A stretch of DNA of 64,000 bases from assembly GCA_017558005.1 (NCBI GenBank), contig JAFYWN010000015.1, forward strand, positions 54,998 through 118,997. The letters run 5' to 3'. Below the pieces are notes generated by a model. It saw only the letters and a program-made list of their open reading frames with translations, was not told the origin of the DNA and searched no databases. Below are positions 8,868 through 17,454 of the stretch, in pieces (the first letter of the stretch is position 1; the number at the start of each line of letters is the position of its first letter). Source of the DNA: Kiritimatiellia bacterium. GTDB taxonomy: Bacteria > Verrucomicrobiota > Kiritimatiellia > RFP12 > DVOR01. Made by a program: the position numbers and the translations under genes.

Positions 8868-9662
8868 ATGAAAACTTTTGGTATCACCCTCTGCACCTTG
8901 CTGGCAATGGCCATCGCCCTGCCGGTTATGGCAGTCCCCACCGGCACCGTCTACGGTAATGGCGGTCAGACCACTGGTAAACTCCGCTGGATGAACAGCG
9001 CCAAGAAATACGTGGTCACCAATGAAAAAGGCATGAGCATCGAATACGAAGCAGACGACGTGGACCGCGTTGATGTGGACCGTCCGAAGGAACTCGATGC
9101 CGCCATCAAGAAGGTCAAGGCTGGCGGCGCCGCCTCTGCAGTGGCTTCCCTCGAAGCCATCGCCAAGGAATACGCACACCTCACCTATGACCGTGAAGCC
9201 ACCCAGTGGTTGGCAGAAGCCTATCTCGCACAGGGCAACGCCGCAAAGGCCGTCTCCGCATGCGAAACCATCATCCGCAGCGATGCCGAAGCAGCTTACA
9301 TGGGCCCCATGGCCACCGCTTACTGGAAAGCCCTCACCAAGGATGGCAAGGCCTCCAAGCTCGGCCTCCTCTTGGATAAGGCAATCGCTTCTGGTGATAA
9401 GACCGCTGCCGCCACCGCACTCGTGGCACGTGGCAATGCTGCAATGGAACGTGGCTCCAACCGCGCCAACTGCGAAGAAGCCCTCCGTGATGGTTATCTG
9501 CGCGTGATTCTGCTCTACGCCGAAGCAGGTTCTGATACTTATGCTGAAGCCCTCTACATGGGTGCCAAGGCATTTGACGGCATGGGCCAGGGCAACCGCG
9601 CCAACAAGCTCCGTGAAGAATTGAAGGCTAATTGCCCCAGTTCTGATTGGGCTCGCAAGTAA
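8868..9662 (+). CDS. Secreted TPR-like protein
   Basis: 264 residues with a signal peptide (about 1-22, ending VMA) and helical repeats from about residue 65. The region after the signal peptide is a short beta-rich segment (VYGNGGQTTGKLRW...EYEADDVDRVDV). A TTAAGGAG site precedes the ATG and the gene lies 30 bp after the large TPR gene. Probably periplasmic; I recognise no enzyme motif. Its position suggests it works with the other TPR protein and the proton-channel genes downstream. Confidence 0.68.
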   Translation: MKTFGITLCTLLAMAIALPVMAVPTGTVYGNGGQTTGKLRWMNSAKKYVVTNEKGMSIEYEADDVDRVDVDRPKELDAAIKKVKAGGAASAVASLEAIAKEYAHLTYDREATQWLAEAYLAQGNAAKAVSACETIIRSDAEAAYMGPMATAYWKALTKDGKASKLGLLLDKAIASGDKTAAATALVARGNAAMERGSNRANCEEALRDGYLRVILLYAEAGSDTYAEALYMGAKAFDGMGQGNRANKLREELKANCPSSDWARK

Positions 9663-9670
9663 GTCCAAAG

Positions 9671-9711
9671 GGAGCGGCACTTCATCCAGTTTGGGTGATG
9701 AATGCCGCTCC
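9671..9711 (+). promoter_or_regulatory. Intra-operon hairpin between the TPR and exbB genes
   Basis: A roughly 14-bp imperfect stem (9671-9686 with 9697-9711), followed by CCCC-TTTT. It may be a partial terminator that sets the ratio of the TPR genes to the motor genes, or an RNA-processing site. Confidence 0.55.
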
Positions 9712-9767
9712 GAACTCCCCTTTTAACTCACTCTTAACTCTTAACACTACATTCCAAGGAAACAGAC

Positions 9768-10550
9768 ATGAAAAAACTGATGATGGCATTGGCAGTCTCC
9801 GCCCTCGTTTTCGGCGCAGTGATGACCGCAACTCCCGCATATGCACAAGACGCAGGCGCAACTGGTGAACTCGTCACCGCTGATGGTCAGAAGGCCGAAG
9901 CCGCTGCTCCTCAGGGTACCTCCTTCATTGACGTGGTGCTCGGCGGTGGTATCGTTGGTCTCATCCTCTGGTTGGCCCTCTTCGCCTCTGGTGGTTTCGC
10001 AATCTACTTCATCGTGGACGGCTACATCCTCGTCCGCCCCGCAAAGATTATGCCCCAGGCTTTGATTGACGAAGTGAAGGAAGCCATGGACCAGGGCGAC
10101 GTGATGAAGGCAATCGAAATCTGCGATAACGATCCCTCCTCCATGGCCAAGATCCTCAAGGCAGGCTTCTCCCACGTGGAAGAAGGTTTCGATGTGATTG
10201 ACGAAGCCATTAGCGCCGCAGGTGACCTCGAAATCGAATACATGATGCAGCGCCTCAACTGGATTCAGATCTGCTCCTCGCTCGCTCCGATGTTGGGCCT
10301 TCTCGGCACGGTGCAGGGCATGATTTTGACGTTCGCCTCGATCGCATTGACGGGCGTTGAAATTTCCTCCCTCTCCTTGACCATTTCGCAGGCACTTTAC
10401 ACGACGGCAGGCGGTCTCTGCACGGCCATCCCTGCAATCATGTTCTTCTGCATTCTCCGTAACAGCGCCAACCGCCTCGTGCTCCGCATGACCGTGGTGA
10501 CTGGCGACATCATTAAGAACCTGCGCAACGTCGAAGTTGTAGAAGGTTAA
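9768..10550 (+). CDS. exbB: MotA/TolQ/ExbB proton channel protein with N-terminal signal peptide
   Basis: 260 residues. A cleavable-looking signal peptide (about 1-26, ending AYA) precedes the three-helix channel core: helix 1 about 54-86, helix 2 about 168-190 (SSLAPMLGLLGTVQGM, the family signature), helix 3 about 205-230. Proteins of this family form the inner-membrane pentamer that uses proton flow to drive an ExbD-type partner. A signal peptide ahead of helix 1 is also seen in some ExbB proteins. The start follows AAGGAAAC. Two exbD genes and a TonB-like anchor follow, so this is a complete energy-transducing unit. Confidence 0.88.
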   Translation: MKKLMMALAVSALVFGAVMTATPAYAQDAGATGELVTADGQKAEAAAPQGTSFIDVVLGGGIVGLILWLALFASGGFAIYFIVDGYILVRPAKIMPQALIDEVKEAMDQGDVMKAIEICDNDPSSMAKILKAGFSHVEEGFDVIDEAISAAGDLEIEYMMQRLNWIQICSSLAPMLGLLGTVQGMILTFASIALTGVEISSLSLTISQALYTTAGGLCTAIPAIMFFCILRNSANRLVLRMTVVTGDIIKNLRNVEVVEG

Positions 10551-10565
10551 TCGCGTTTCCTGGAA

Positions 10566-10595
10566 GCTCAGACGAGGCTCCGTCCTCGTTTGAGC
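10566..10595 (+). promoter_or_regulatory. Hairpin between exbB and exbD1
   Basis: GCTCAGACGAGG (10566-10577) pairs with CCTCGTTTGAGC (10584-10595), a 12-bp stem with one mismatch and a 6-nt loop, with no T tract. Probably an mRNA processing or stability element. Confidence 0.55.
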
Positions 10596-10634
10596 GTGTA
10601 ACCCCTAAACAAGGCATTTCCGGGAGGGCTTTTT

Positions 10635-11120
10635 ATGGCCAAGAAAAAACGCAAAACCGAGGGCGGCGTAGACCTCGACATGACGCCGATGATTGACGTG
10701 GTGTTCCAGTTGATCATTTTCTTCGTGGTGACCTTGAAGACCGCTGATACCATTAACCCAGATATTGAGTTGGAATATGGTAAAAACGGTCCTCAGTTGA
10801 AGGCGGATGAGTACAAAATCCCGCCAGTCACCATTGAGGTGAAACGCTACAAGCGCCCCACCGACTTCCTCAAGAAAGCCGGTCGTCCCACCGGTCGTAT
10901 TATCTCCATCAACGGTAGCGTGATGTCGTTGGACCAGCTCCGCGCCATGCTCCGTCAAATTGCCAGCCGTCGTGGCACAAACTTCCCCTTGTTGATTCGC
11001 GCAGACAAGGATGCCCCGCATGAAGACGTGCGTGCGGTGATGAACGTCTGCAATGAAATCGGCATTTGGCAGGTCTCGTTCCTCGCAATGATTAAGCCTG
11101 GCGATAGCAGCAAGAAGTAA
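10635..11120 (+). CDS. exbD: ExbD/TolR biopolymer transport protein 1
   Basis: 161 residues: a short basic cytoplasmic tail, one transmembrane helix (about 18-35, MTPMIDVVFQLIIFFVV) with the conserved proton-carrying Asp at residue 21, and a periplasmic domain. Length is normal for ExbD/TolR. A GGGAGG site precedes the ATG. The second exbD follows after 14 bp and shares the same membrane helix almost residue for residue, so the pair probably forms the heterodimeric rotor inside the ExbB-like pentamer. Confidence 0.9.
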   Translation: MAKKKRKTEGGVDLDMTPMIDVVFQLIIFFVVTLKTADTINPDIELEYGKNGPQLKADEYKIPPVTIEVKRYKRPTDFLKKAGRPTGRIISINGSVMSLDQLRAMLRQIASRRGTNFPLLIRADKDAPHEDVRAVMNVCNEIGIWQVSFLAMIKPGDSSKK

Positions 11121-11134
11121 GGAGGGTATTCGCA

Positions 11135-11557
11135 ATGGCAAAGAAGAAAGATCGTGTCAAAAGCGAAGGCGTTGCCCTCGACATGACCCCCATGATTGAC
11201 GTGGTGTTCCAGCTCATCATCTTCTTCGTGGTGACACTGAAACAGGAAGATATCCTCTCCCACTTGGACGCCATGGCTCCCTCGCCTGACTCCAAGGCCG
11301 CACCTGCAGAAAAGATTGAGATGCTCACCATCGATATCTACAATGCAAAGGCTCAGGGTGGCGAAGGCTTCCTCGTGAACAAGACGCCCGTCTCCTATCG
11401 TCAATTGGATTCGGAAATCAAGCGTGCCGCACGTAATAACAAGAGCTCTACGGTGCTCTTGCGCTGCACGAAGGATTCCCCGCACTCATTGCTCGTCAAA
11501 GCGCTTGACCTCTGCAATAAGTACGGCATGACGAATCTCGCAATCTTCAGCCTCTAA
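11135..11557 (+). CDS. exbD: ExbD/TolR biopolymer transport protein 2
   Basis: 140 residues with the same LDMTPMIDVVFQLIIFFVV membrane helix (conserved Asp at 22) as its neighbour but a shorter, different periplasmic domain. A GGAGGGT site precedes the ATG. Paired exbD genes after one exbB are common where the partner system is not classical Ton. The next gene starts 18 bp later, supporting one transcript. Confidence 0.9.
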   Translation: MAKKKDRVKSEGVALDMTPMIDVVFQLIIFFVVTLKQEDILSHLDAMAPSPDSKAAPAEKIEMLTIDIYNAKAQGGEGFLVNKTPVSYRQLDSEIKRAARNNKSSTVLLRCTKDSPHSLLVKALDLCNKYGMTNLAIFSL

Positions 11558-11575
11558 GGCACGAAAGGGTCTCTT

Positions 11576-13456
11576 ATGGCGGATGATTTAAATACTAATC
11601 ACGAAAAGGACGAATTGCTCAAGATCTTTGAGCAAGGTGAACGCTCCTATTTCACACGCTTGATTGACATGTGCAAAGGTTTCGGCAAGCCTAAAGACTC
11701 GTTGGAATTTAAGCAGGCAATCATTGAATTCCAACGTCTCGGCGCTCCGATTGTGGCAGTCATTGTCATCATTTCTGCAATCACAGTCATGAGCTTGGTG
11801 AAGTTCGTCCCAGACGAAAAGCCACCACTCGTTGAAACGCAGATTATCGAACCCGAACCCACAGAAGAGCTCGCTCCAGAAGAACCACCACCGCCGGAAA
11901 CTCCGCCGGAATTGGACGAAGTGGTCGACACCGAAGTCGTCGTTGACATCGAAGCCCCGCCCACGACTTCTGCCGAGCAATCTCCTCAGCCTGCGCCCAT
12001 GGACTCTGTGGCATTGACGCCCTCGCCCGTGGTGCTCAAAGGCGTGCACGGTTCGCGTAACCCGGGTCTCCGTGGTGCCAAGATTGGTCGCTACGGCGCT
12101 CAGGCAACCGAAAAGCTCGTCTACGGCTTCTTGCGTTGGCTCAAGCTTAAGCAGGGCTACAATGGTCTCTGGGAAGACGATGCAGGCCTCACCTCCATCG
12201 CGCTCCTCTGCTATCTCGCACACGGTGAACTTCCTGGTCAAAGCGATGAATTCGGTTCGACAGTGGAAAAAGCAATCCGTGCAATGATCGCAGACCAGAT
12301 TAAGACCGAAGAAGAAGCGAAACAGGACCACCCGAACTCCAAGCGTGGGTACGATGGTCACAACTTCCGTCGCGGTGAAGTCGGCTACTTCAAGTCGCGT
12401 AACGCCACCAACTATACCCAGCTCGTGGCCGTCTACGCACTCGCTGAAGCTTATGCTATGACGCGTATCCCCGACCTCAAGCCAGTGGTTGAGCGCGCCA
12501 TCAAGCCGATTATTGATGGTCAGAATGCAAATGGCGGCTGGTACTACAACCTCGACGCAAAGTGCCCCATCACCGATACCTCCTTCGCCAGTTGGGCCGT
12601 GCAGGCGCTTAAGGCTGCCAAGCTCGCACACGTCGGCGACCAAAAGATGAAGGGGCAGATCGTGACCGCGCTGAAGAAGGCATCCAAGGGCATTAAGACC
12701 TGTTTGCACACTGAAGGTGCGCAGACGGGTGCCTTCGGTTACCTCGACAAAATGCCCGAAAAGAACAGCTACTGGGGCCTGACCGCACCTTGCGTGCTCA
12801 TCCTCCAGATGTTGGACGAAGGCGATACCGAGCTCTGCAAGCGCTCGCTCAAGTACATGGAATCGTGGGACCCCACCTTCAAGTACACCGAGGCACCGCC
12901 GAAGAAGGAAAAGAACCCTGCTATTGGTAAGTCTTCTCAGTACTACTGCTACTACCTCTCACAGGTCCGCTTCAACCAAGGCGAAAAGCACCCCGCATGG
13001 CTCCGTTGGAATGAAACCCAGAAGCGTCTCTACGCTGCTGCGGCCATCAATATCCCTGCAGAGAAGTCGGGCTACGTGGACCACGAAGGCAAGCCGCAGT
13101 ACATCACCTATTGGCCCGTGCAGAACTCCTCTGCGCAGTTCAAGGGTGAACCAAAGGCAATCTCGGACGAGCAACGCCTCATGCAAGACAAGGGTACCAA
13201 GAATGGTGCACGTAACGGTTATCCCATCAAGGATTTGATTAACCGCGACGTCTGCACCCTCGCAGGTTGGCACTCGGGTAAGAATCCTGCAATGAAGGGT
13301 ATGCTCCTTGGTAACTGCCTTACCGCGCTTCAGCTCATGGTTTACTATCGTAACAGCCCGCTCGCAAAGGGCGCTCTCTCCAAGATCGAGGCGGAAGTCG
13401 AAGTCAAGGTGGAAGATAAGAACGAAGTGACCATTGAAGGTATCGATGACATCTAA
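11576..13456 (+). CDS. TonB-like membrane anchor fused to an alpha/alpha-toroid (prenyltransferase/squalene-oxidase repeat) domain
   Basis: 626 residues. A cytoplasmic N terminus (1-55), one transmembrane helix (about 58-77) and a Pro/Glu-rich linker (about 82-150) are laid out like TonB. Instead of a TonB C-terminal domain there is a large domain (about 175-600) with terpene-cyclase-like toroid motifs: GYNGLWEDDAGLTSIALL near 194 and the Q-x3-GGW motif QNANGGW at 316-322. No DxDD-type cyclase acid motif is evident, so it is probably a binding fold rather than an active cyclase. Being last in the exbB-exbD-exbD operon, it is likely the energised periplasmic effector. The substrate is unknown. 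Confidence 0.75.
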   Translation: MADDLNTNHEKDELLKIFEQGERSYFTRLIDMCKGFGKPKDSLEFKQAIIEFQRLGAPIVAVIVIISAITVMSLVKFVPDEKPPLVETQIIEPEPTEELAPEEPPPPETPPELDEVVDTEVVVDIEAPPTTSAEQSPQPAPMDSVALTPSPVVLKGVHGSRNPGLRGAKIGRYGAQATEKLVYGFLRWLKLKQGYNGLWEDDAGLTSIALLCYLAHGELPGQSDEFGSTVEKAIRAMIADQIKTEEEAKQDHPNSKRGYDGHNFRRGEVGYFKSRNATNYTQLVAVYALAEAYAMTRIPDLKPVVERAIKPIIDGQNANGGWYYNLDAKCPITDTSFASWAVQALKAAKLAHVGDQKMKGQIVTALKKASKGIKTCLHTEGAQTGAFGYLDKMPEKNSYWGLTAPCVLILQMLDEGDTELCKRSLKYMESWDPTFKYTEAPPKKEKNPAIGKSSQYYCYYLSQVRFNQGEKHPAWLRWNETQKRLYAAAAINIPAEKSGYVDHEGKPQYITYWPVQNSSAQFKGEPKAISDEQRLMQDKGTKNGARNGYPIKDLINRDVCTLAGWHSGKNPAMKGMLLGNCLTALQLMVYYRNSPLAKGALSKIEAEVEVKVEDKNEVTIEGIDDI

Positions 13457-13481
13457 TTCGATCACTCGATGAATCCCAAAG

Positions 13482-13516
13482 AAAAGCCGGACGCCACGCG
13501 CCCGGCTTTTCTTTTT
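13482..13516 (+). terminator. Terminator of the envelope operon
   Basis: 9-bp stem (13482-13490 with 13502-13510), 11-nt loop, then a T-rich tail. Confidence 0.85.
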
Positions 13517-13544
13517 CTACCCCCTCTTGGGGAAAGAGGGAAAA

Positions 13545-13592
13545 GATAGACAAAGACTAAAGCCCCAAATAGACAAAATCAAGATAGGCAAA
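13545..13592 (+). repeat. GATAGRCAAAG dispersed repeat, copy 3
   Basis: A 48-bp core differing from the copy at 2665-2711 by only a few substitutions. An inverted partner lies at 13684-13748. Confidence 0.75.
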
Positions 13593-13683
13593 GCCCCGCC
13601 CCCTGCCAAGGCTCCCTCTTTCAGACCAGCTCCTAGCCCCTGCCAGCACTCCCACCCTTGGGCCACCGCCACACCCCCTGCCC

Positions 13684-13748
13684 TTGCCTATCTCCCACTG
13701 TCTATCTCTCCTTCTTGCCTATCTGAGGCTTCAGCCTTTGCCTATCCC
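13684..13748 (-). repeat. GATAGRCAAAG dispersed repeat, copy 4 (inverted)
   Basis: On the minus strand: GATAGGCAAAGGCT near 13748, then GATAGGCAAG, GATAGACA and GATAGGCAAG. With copy 3 it forms an inverted pair separated by about 90 bp, like a REP doublet (BIME) that could fold in RNA. Confidence 0.65.
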
Positions 13749-13970
13749 TCCCGCCCCCTGCCCGGGGCTCCCACGCCCTCCCATCCATCGCCCTCTGCCC
13801 TTAGCCCTTCTCTCCCCATCCATCGCTCCACCTTGGGGCCCTCGCCCTGCTTCTGACCCTCACTCCAGCCCTTGACCACCGCCCCGGCCCGACCTTTCTC
13901 TATCTCCTTTTCTGCGCTCAAATCTTCACTTTCTCGCGTGCGCGTATGTGCGTGTGCGTTTCTTTTATGG

Positions 13971-13994
13971 TATAATACTCACTTATTGAAAGGA
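13971..13994 (+). promoter_or_regulatory. gyrA -10 box and ribosome site
   Basis: Perfect TATAAT at 13971-13976 and AAAGGA at 13989-13994, 8 nt before the ATG at 14003. No convincing -35 box is visible in the alternating GTGCG stretch upstream. Confidence 0.6.
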
Positions 13995-14002
13995 TTAGCA
14001 GG

Positions 14003-16594
14003 ATGGACGAAGAAGTTCAGGTGGTTTCGGCGAAAGATACACGTTTGACCTCGATTAATGTTGAAGAGGAGATGAAGAATTCTTACATCGACTATTCGAT
14101 GAGTGTCATTGTTTCTCGTGCGTTGCCGGATGCGCGTGACGGATTTAAGCCTGTACATCGCCGCGTGTTGTACGCGATGTACGCGATGAAGATTTTCCAC
14201 AATACGAAGTACATGAAATCGGCGCGTGTGGTCGGTGAAGTGATGGGTAAATACCACCCACACGGCGACAGCTCGATTTATGACACCTTGGTGCGTATGG
14301 CGCAGTGGTTCAGCTTGCGCGTGCCTTTGGTGGACGGCCATGGTAACTTCGGCACCCTCGATGGCGATAGTGCAGCAGCTCAGCGTTACACCGAATGCCG
14401 TATGGCGAAGATTTCCAACGAAATGCTCGCGGATATTGACAAGGATACGGTTGATTTCATGCCGAACTATGACGGCAATGAAACCGAACCTCGCGTCCTG
14501 CCCTCCAAGCTCCCCAACCTCCTGCTAAACGGTTCTCAGGGCATTGCTGTGGGTATGGCCACCAATATCCCGCCGCACAACTTGCGCGAGCTTTGCGATG
14601 GCTTGATTCACTTTATTGACAATCCCTCTGCGACCATTGATGACTTGATGGCCTTTGTTAAAGGCCCCGACTTCCCCACGGGCGCATTGATTTGTGGCAT
14701 GAAGGGCATTGAAGAGATGTACAAGCTCGGCCGCGGTTCAATCGTGATGCGTGGCGAAGCAGAAGTGAAGCAGATTGGCAAGCGCGAATGCATTGAGATC
14801 ACTTCGATTCCCTACATGGTAAACAAGGCCTCCATGGTCTCCAAGATGGCCGACCTCGTGAAGGATGGCGTCATCAAGGGCATCTCGGACATCCGCGATG
14901 AAACGAGCCTCAAGGATGGTATCCGCGTAATCATTGAACTCAAGCAGAATGCCGACCCTGGTGAAGTCATCCTCAATCAGCTTTACAAGCACTCCGACCT
15001 GCAAACAACCTTCGGCGCAAATATGATCGCATTGGATCATGGTCGTCCGAAGCGCATGACGTTGCGCGATTTCTTCCAGTGCTACGTTGATCACCGCTTC
15101 GATGTGCATACCCGCCGTGCGCGCTTTGATTTGCGCAAGGCTCAAGAGCGCATCCACATCGTAGACGGCTTGCTCATTGCCCAGGACAACCTCGACGAGG
15201 TCATTCACATCATCCGCGACTCCAAAACCAACGATGAAGCACGTACGCGCCTCTGTGAACATTTCGGCTTCTCTGATGCGCAAGTTCAGGCTATCCTCGA
15301 AATGCGTCTGCGCCAGTTGACGGGTCTGGAACGCGACAAACTCCTCAATGAACAGGCAGAACTGCAGGCTCGCATCGCAGAATTGCAGGCAATCCTTGAA
15401 GACCCCGCCAAGATCTTCGCCCTCATCAAGCAGGATCTTGAAGAGGTGAAGGCTCAGTACACGAAGGAAGGCGACCGCCTCACGAAGATTGTTCCTGAAA
15501 TGGGTGACCTTGACCTGCGTGCCGTCACCCCGAATGTGCCGACTGTCATCACCCTCTCGCATCGTGGTTATGTGAAGCGTACCAAGCTCTCCGACTACCG
15601 CGCCCAGGCTCGTGGTGGCACAGGCTTCACGGGCGTGAAGATTAAGGACGCAGACTTCATCGAACGCATCTATGTGCCGTACGCACATGACGACCTCCTT
15701 TTCTTCACCAACACCGGCCGCGTTTACAAGAAGGAAGCCTTCTCTATCACTGAAGGTTCGCGCACATCTTCTGGTTCGCCGATCATCAATGTGCTCGAGG
15801 GCTTGCAGAAGGATGAGCGCATTGTGGAAATTCTCCCCATCACTGGCTTTGATGAAGACCGCGATGTCACCTTTGTGCTCACCGATGGTACGATCAAGCG
15901 CACCGCACTCTCTGATTATCGCAATGTCAATCGTCGTGGCATTATCGCCATCAACATTGAAGAAGGCAATGCCATCGTTAAGATTGCGCTCACCAAGCCC
16001 GGCGACAAGGTCTTCATGGCTACTCGCGAAGGCCTCGTCAACGCCTTCTACATTGATGAAGTGCGTCGCGTGGGACGCGGTGCAATGGGTGTCTGCGGCA
16101 TGAAGTTCAAGATCGAAGGTGATAGCGTTTGCGGTTTCGCCGTGGAAGAACCTGAAGCCGACCTCCTCTTCGTCACCGAAAATGGCCGCGGTAAGCGTAG
16201 CAACTTCGACGAATTCCGCGTGACCCACCGTGGTTCGAAGGGCGTCATTGGTAACCCGATCGGAAACGAAAAGAATGGCAAGCTCATCGGCATCGCCACC
16301 GTGAAGGGCGACGAAACCATGGTCTTGCTCACCTCTACGGGCATCATGATGCGTACCAACGTCAGTGATGTTCGTACGATGGGTCGTAGCGCCGCAGGCG
16401 TTAACTTCATCAAGCTCAAGGGCGATGCCACCCTCGCCAGCTTCTCGCTCGCTCCGGCTGACCCCGAAGAGGCTCCTGAAGCCGATGAAGCCACCACTAC
16501 GGACGCAACCGAAGCCACCGCACCCGTTGCGGAGCCTGCAGCAGACGTTGCCCCTGAAGCAACCGACTCCCCGGCTGACACTACCGAAGCCTAA
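14003..16594 (+). CDS. gyrA: DNA gyrase subunit A
   Basis: 863 residues, full length. It makes and reseals the double-strand break for negative supercoiling, with GyrB. The catalytic Tyr is Y129 in AAAQRYTE. The quinolone-resistance region reads HPHGDSSIYDTL; the residues equivalent to E. coli S83 and D87 are S90 and D94, the susceptible state. The C-terminal beta-pinwheel begins near 510 and has a GyrA-box-like QARGGTG, a variant of QRRGGKG. An acidic Ala/Glu/Thr tail of about 45 residues ends the protein. gyrB is not in the window. Confidence 0.97.
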   Translation: MDEEVQVVSAKDTRLTSINVEEEMKNSYIDYSMSVIVSRALPDARDGFKPVHRRVLYAMYAMKIFHNTKYMKSARVVGEVMGKYHPHGDSSIYDTLVRMAQWFSLRVPLVDGHGNFGTLDGDSAAAQRYTECRMAKISNEMLADIDKDTVDFMPNYDGNETEPRVLPSKLPNLLLNGSQGIAVGMATNIPPHNLRELCDGLIHFIDNPSATIDDLMAFVKGPDFPTGALICGMKGIEEMYKLGRGSIVMRGEAEVKQIGKRECIEITSIPYMVNKASMVSKMADLVKDGVIKGISDIRDETSLKDGIRVIIELKQNADPGEVILNQLYKHSDLQTTFGANMIALDHGRPKRMTLRDFFQCYVDHRFDVHTRRARFDLRKAQERIHIVDGLLIAQDNLDEVIHIIRDSKTNDEARTRLCEHFGFSDAQVQAILEMRLRQLTGLERDKLLNEQAELQARIAELQAILEDPAKIFALIKQDLEEVKAQYTKEGDRLTKIVPEMGDLDLRAVTPNVPTVITLSHRGYVKRTKLSDYRAQARGGTGFTGVKIKDADFIERIYVPYAHDDLLFFTNTGRVYKKEAFSITEGSRTSSGSPIINVLEGLQKDERIVEILPITGFDEDRDVTFVLTDGTIKRTALSDYRNVNRRGIIAINIEEGNAIVKIALTKPGDKVFMATREGLVNAFYIDEVRRVGRGAMGVCGMKFKIEGDSVCGFAVEEPEADLLFVTENGRGKRSNFDEFRVTHRGSKGVIGNPIGNEKNGKLIGIATVKGDETMVLLTSTGIMMRTNVSDVRTMGRSAAGVNFIKLKGDATLASFSLAPADPEEAPEADEATTTDATEATAPVAEPAADVAPEATDSPADTTEA

Positions 16595-16603
16595 CGGCAA
16601 TCC

Positions 16604-16643
16604 TTCCGCTTCCGGCCTGCCCTTGGCATCGTCGGAAGCGGAA
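16604..16643 (+). terminator. Hairpin after gyrA
   Basis: Perfect 11-bp stem (16604-16614 with 16633-16643) 10 bp after the gyrA stop, with an 18-nt loop and only a weak T tail. Either a weak terminator or an mRNA-end stabiliser. Confidence 0.5.
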
Positions 16644-16734
16644 ATTGTCTCCCCCACGAACCTCTTCGCTCCGTTCCCTCACCCTTGCGGTGGCGCATCT
16701 CGCGCAAATGACTGCCTCCAAACACACACGCCCC

Positions 16735-17433
16735 ATGATTTGGATCACAGGTGATAAGCATGGTGATTTTTCCTCCGTGGAAGCGTTCTGCAAAAAATGG
16801 CAGACGCGCCGCGAGGATACGCTCATTGTGTTGGGCGACGCTGGCATTAACTACTTCAAAGACGAACGCGGAACCGCGCTAAAAGAGGAACTCGCCCAAC
16901 TGCCCATCACGCTCTTCTGCATCCATGGCAACCATGAGGCACGCCCAGAGACATTGGAGGGCTACGAGCTTCAAGAGGCTTTCGGCGGCAAGGTCTACGT
17001 GGACCCACACTATCCCAATCAGCTTTTCCCCGTAGATGGTGCAATTTACCAGATTGGTAAACACCGCACCCTCGTGATTGGTGGGGCTTATTCGGTAGAT
17101 AAGTTCTTGCGACTCCGGAGACGTTGGCACTGGTTTGAGGATGAACAACCCTCTGATGCGATTAAAGCGCGTACCGAAGCGGCATTAGAGGCGGTCAATT
17201 GGCAAGTGGACGTGGTACTCTCACACACTTGCCCACAATCGCAAGTGCCGTTGGAAAAACTCCCGCCACTTGCGCCAGAATGGGGGCCTATTGACACCTC
17301 CACAGAGGAGTGGCTTGACTCCCTCCGCGCAAAACTCTCCTTTAACCGTTGGTACGCGGGGCATTTTCACGTAGACTACTTACGCGACAACTTCACTTTT
17401 CTCTTTGATTCATTTCAACTCTTTGACGCATAA
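16735..17433 (+). CDS. Calcineurin-like metallophosphoesterase
   Basis: About 232 residues if started at 16735 (MIWITGDKHGDF); in-frame ATGs at 16708 and a longer frame from 16645 lack both ribosome sites and family similarity. The dinuclear metal motifs are in order: GDKHGD near residue 6, GDAGIN near 41, GNHE near 67, a lone His in LSHTCP, and GHFH near 214. The family hydrolyses phosphomonoesters or diesters, including nucleotides and nucleic acids; the substrate cannot be named. It lies 21 bp before ettA and may be cotranscribed with it. Confidence 0.85.
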   Translation: MIWITGDKHGDFSSVEAFCKKWQTRREDTLIVLGDAGINYFKDERGTALKEELAQLPITLFCIHGNHEARPETLEGYELQEAFGGKVYVDPHYPNQLFPVDGAIYQIGKHRTLVIGGAYSVDKFLRLRRRWHWFEDEQPSDAIKARTEAALEAVNWQVDVVLSHTCPQSQVPLEKLPPLAPEWGPIDTSTEEWLDSLRAKLSFNRWYAGHFHVDYLRDNFTFLFDSFQLFDA

Positions 17434-17454
17434 CCCCAGAAAGGTCTCTCCCCC

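Larger units (their letters stand above)
13517..13970. other. Long repeat-bearing spacer before gyrA
   Basis: No gene is seen. The spacer is pyrimidine-rich on the plus strand and holds two oppositely oriented copies of the GATAGRCAAAG repeat (listed separately). Many CTCCC/GCCCT runs fill 13600-13900. Confidence 0.6.

Noticed and set aside
14738..16657. Long minus-strand frame opposite gyrA
   Set aside because: Shadow of gyrA; composition is not protein-like and gyrA is certain.
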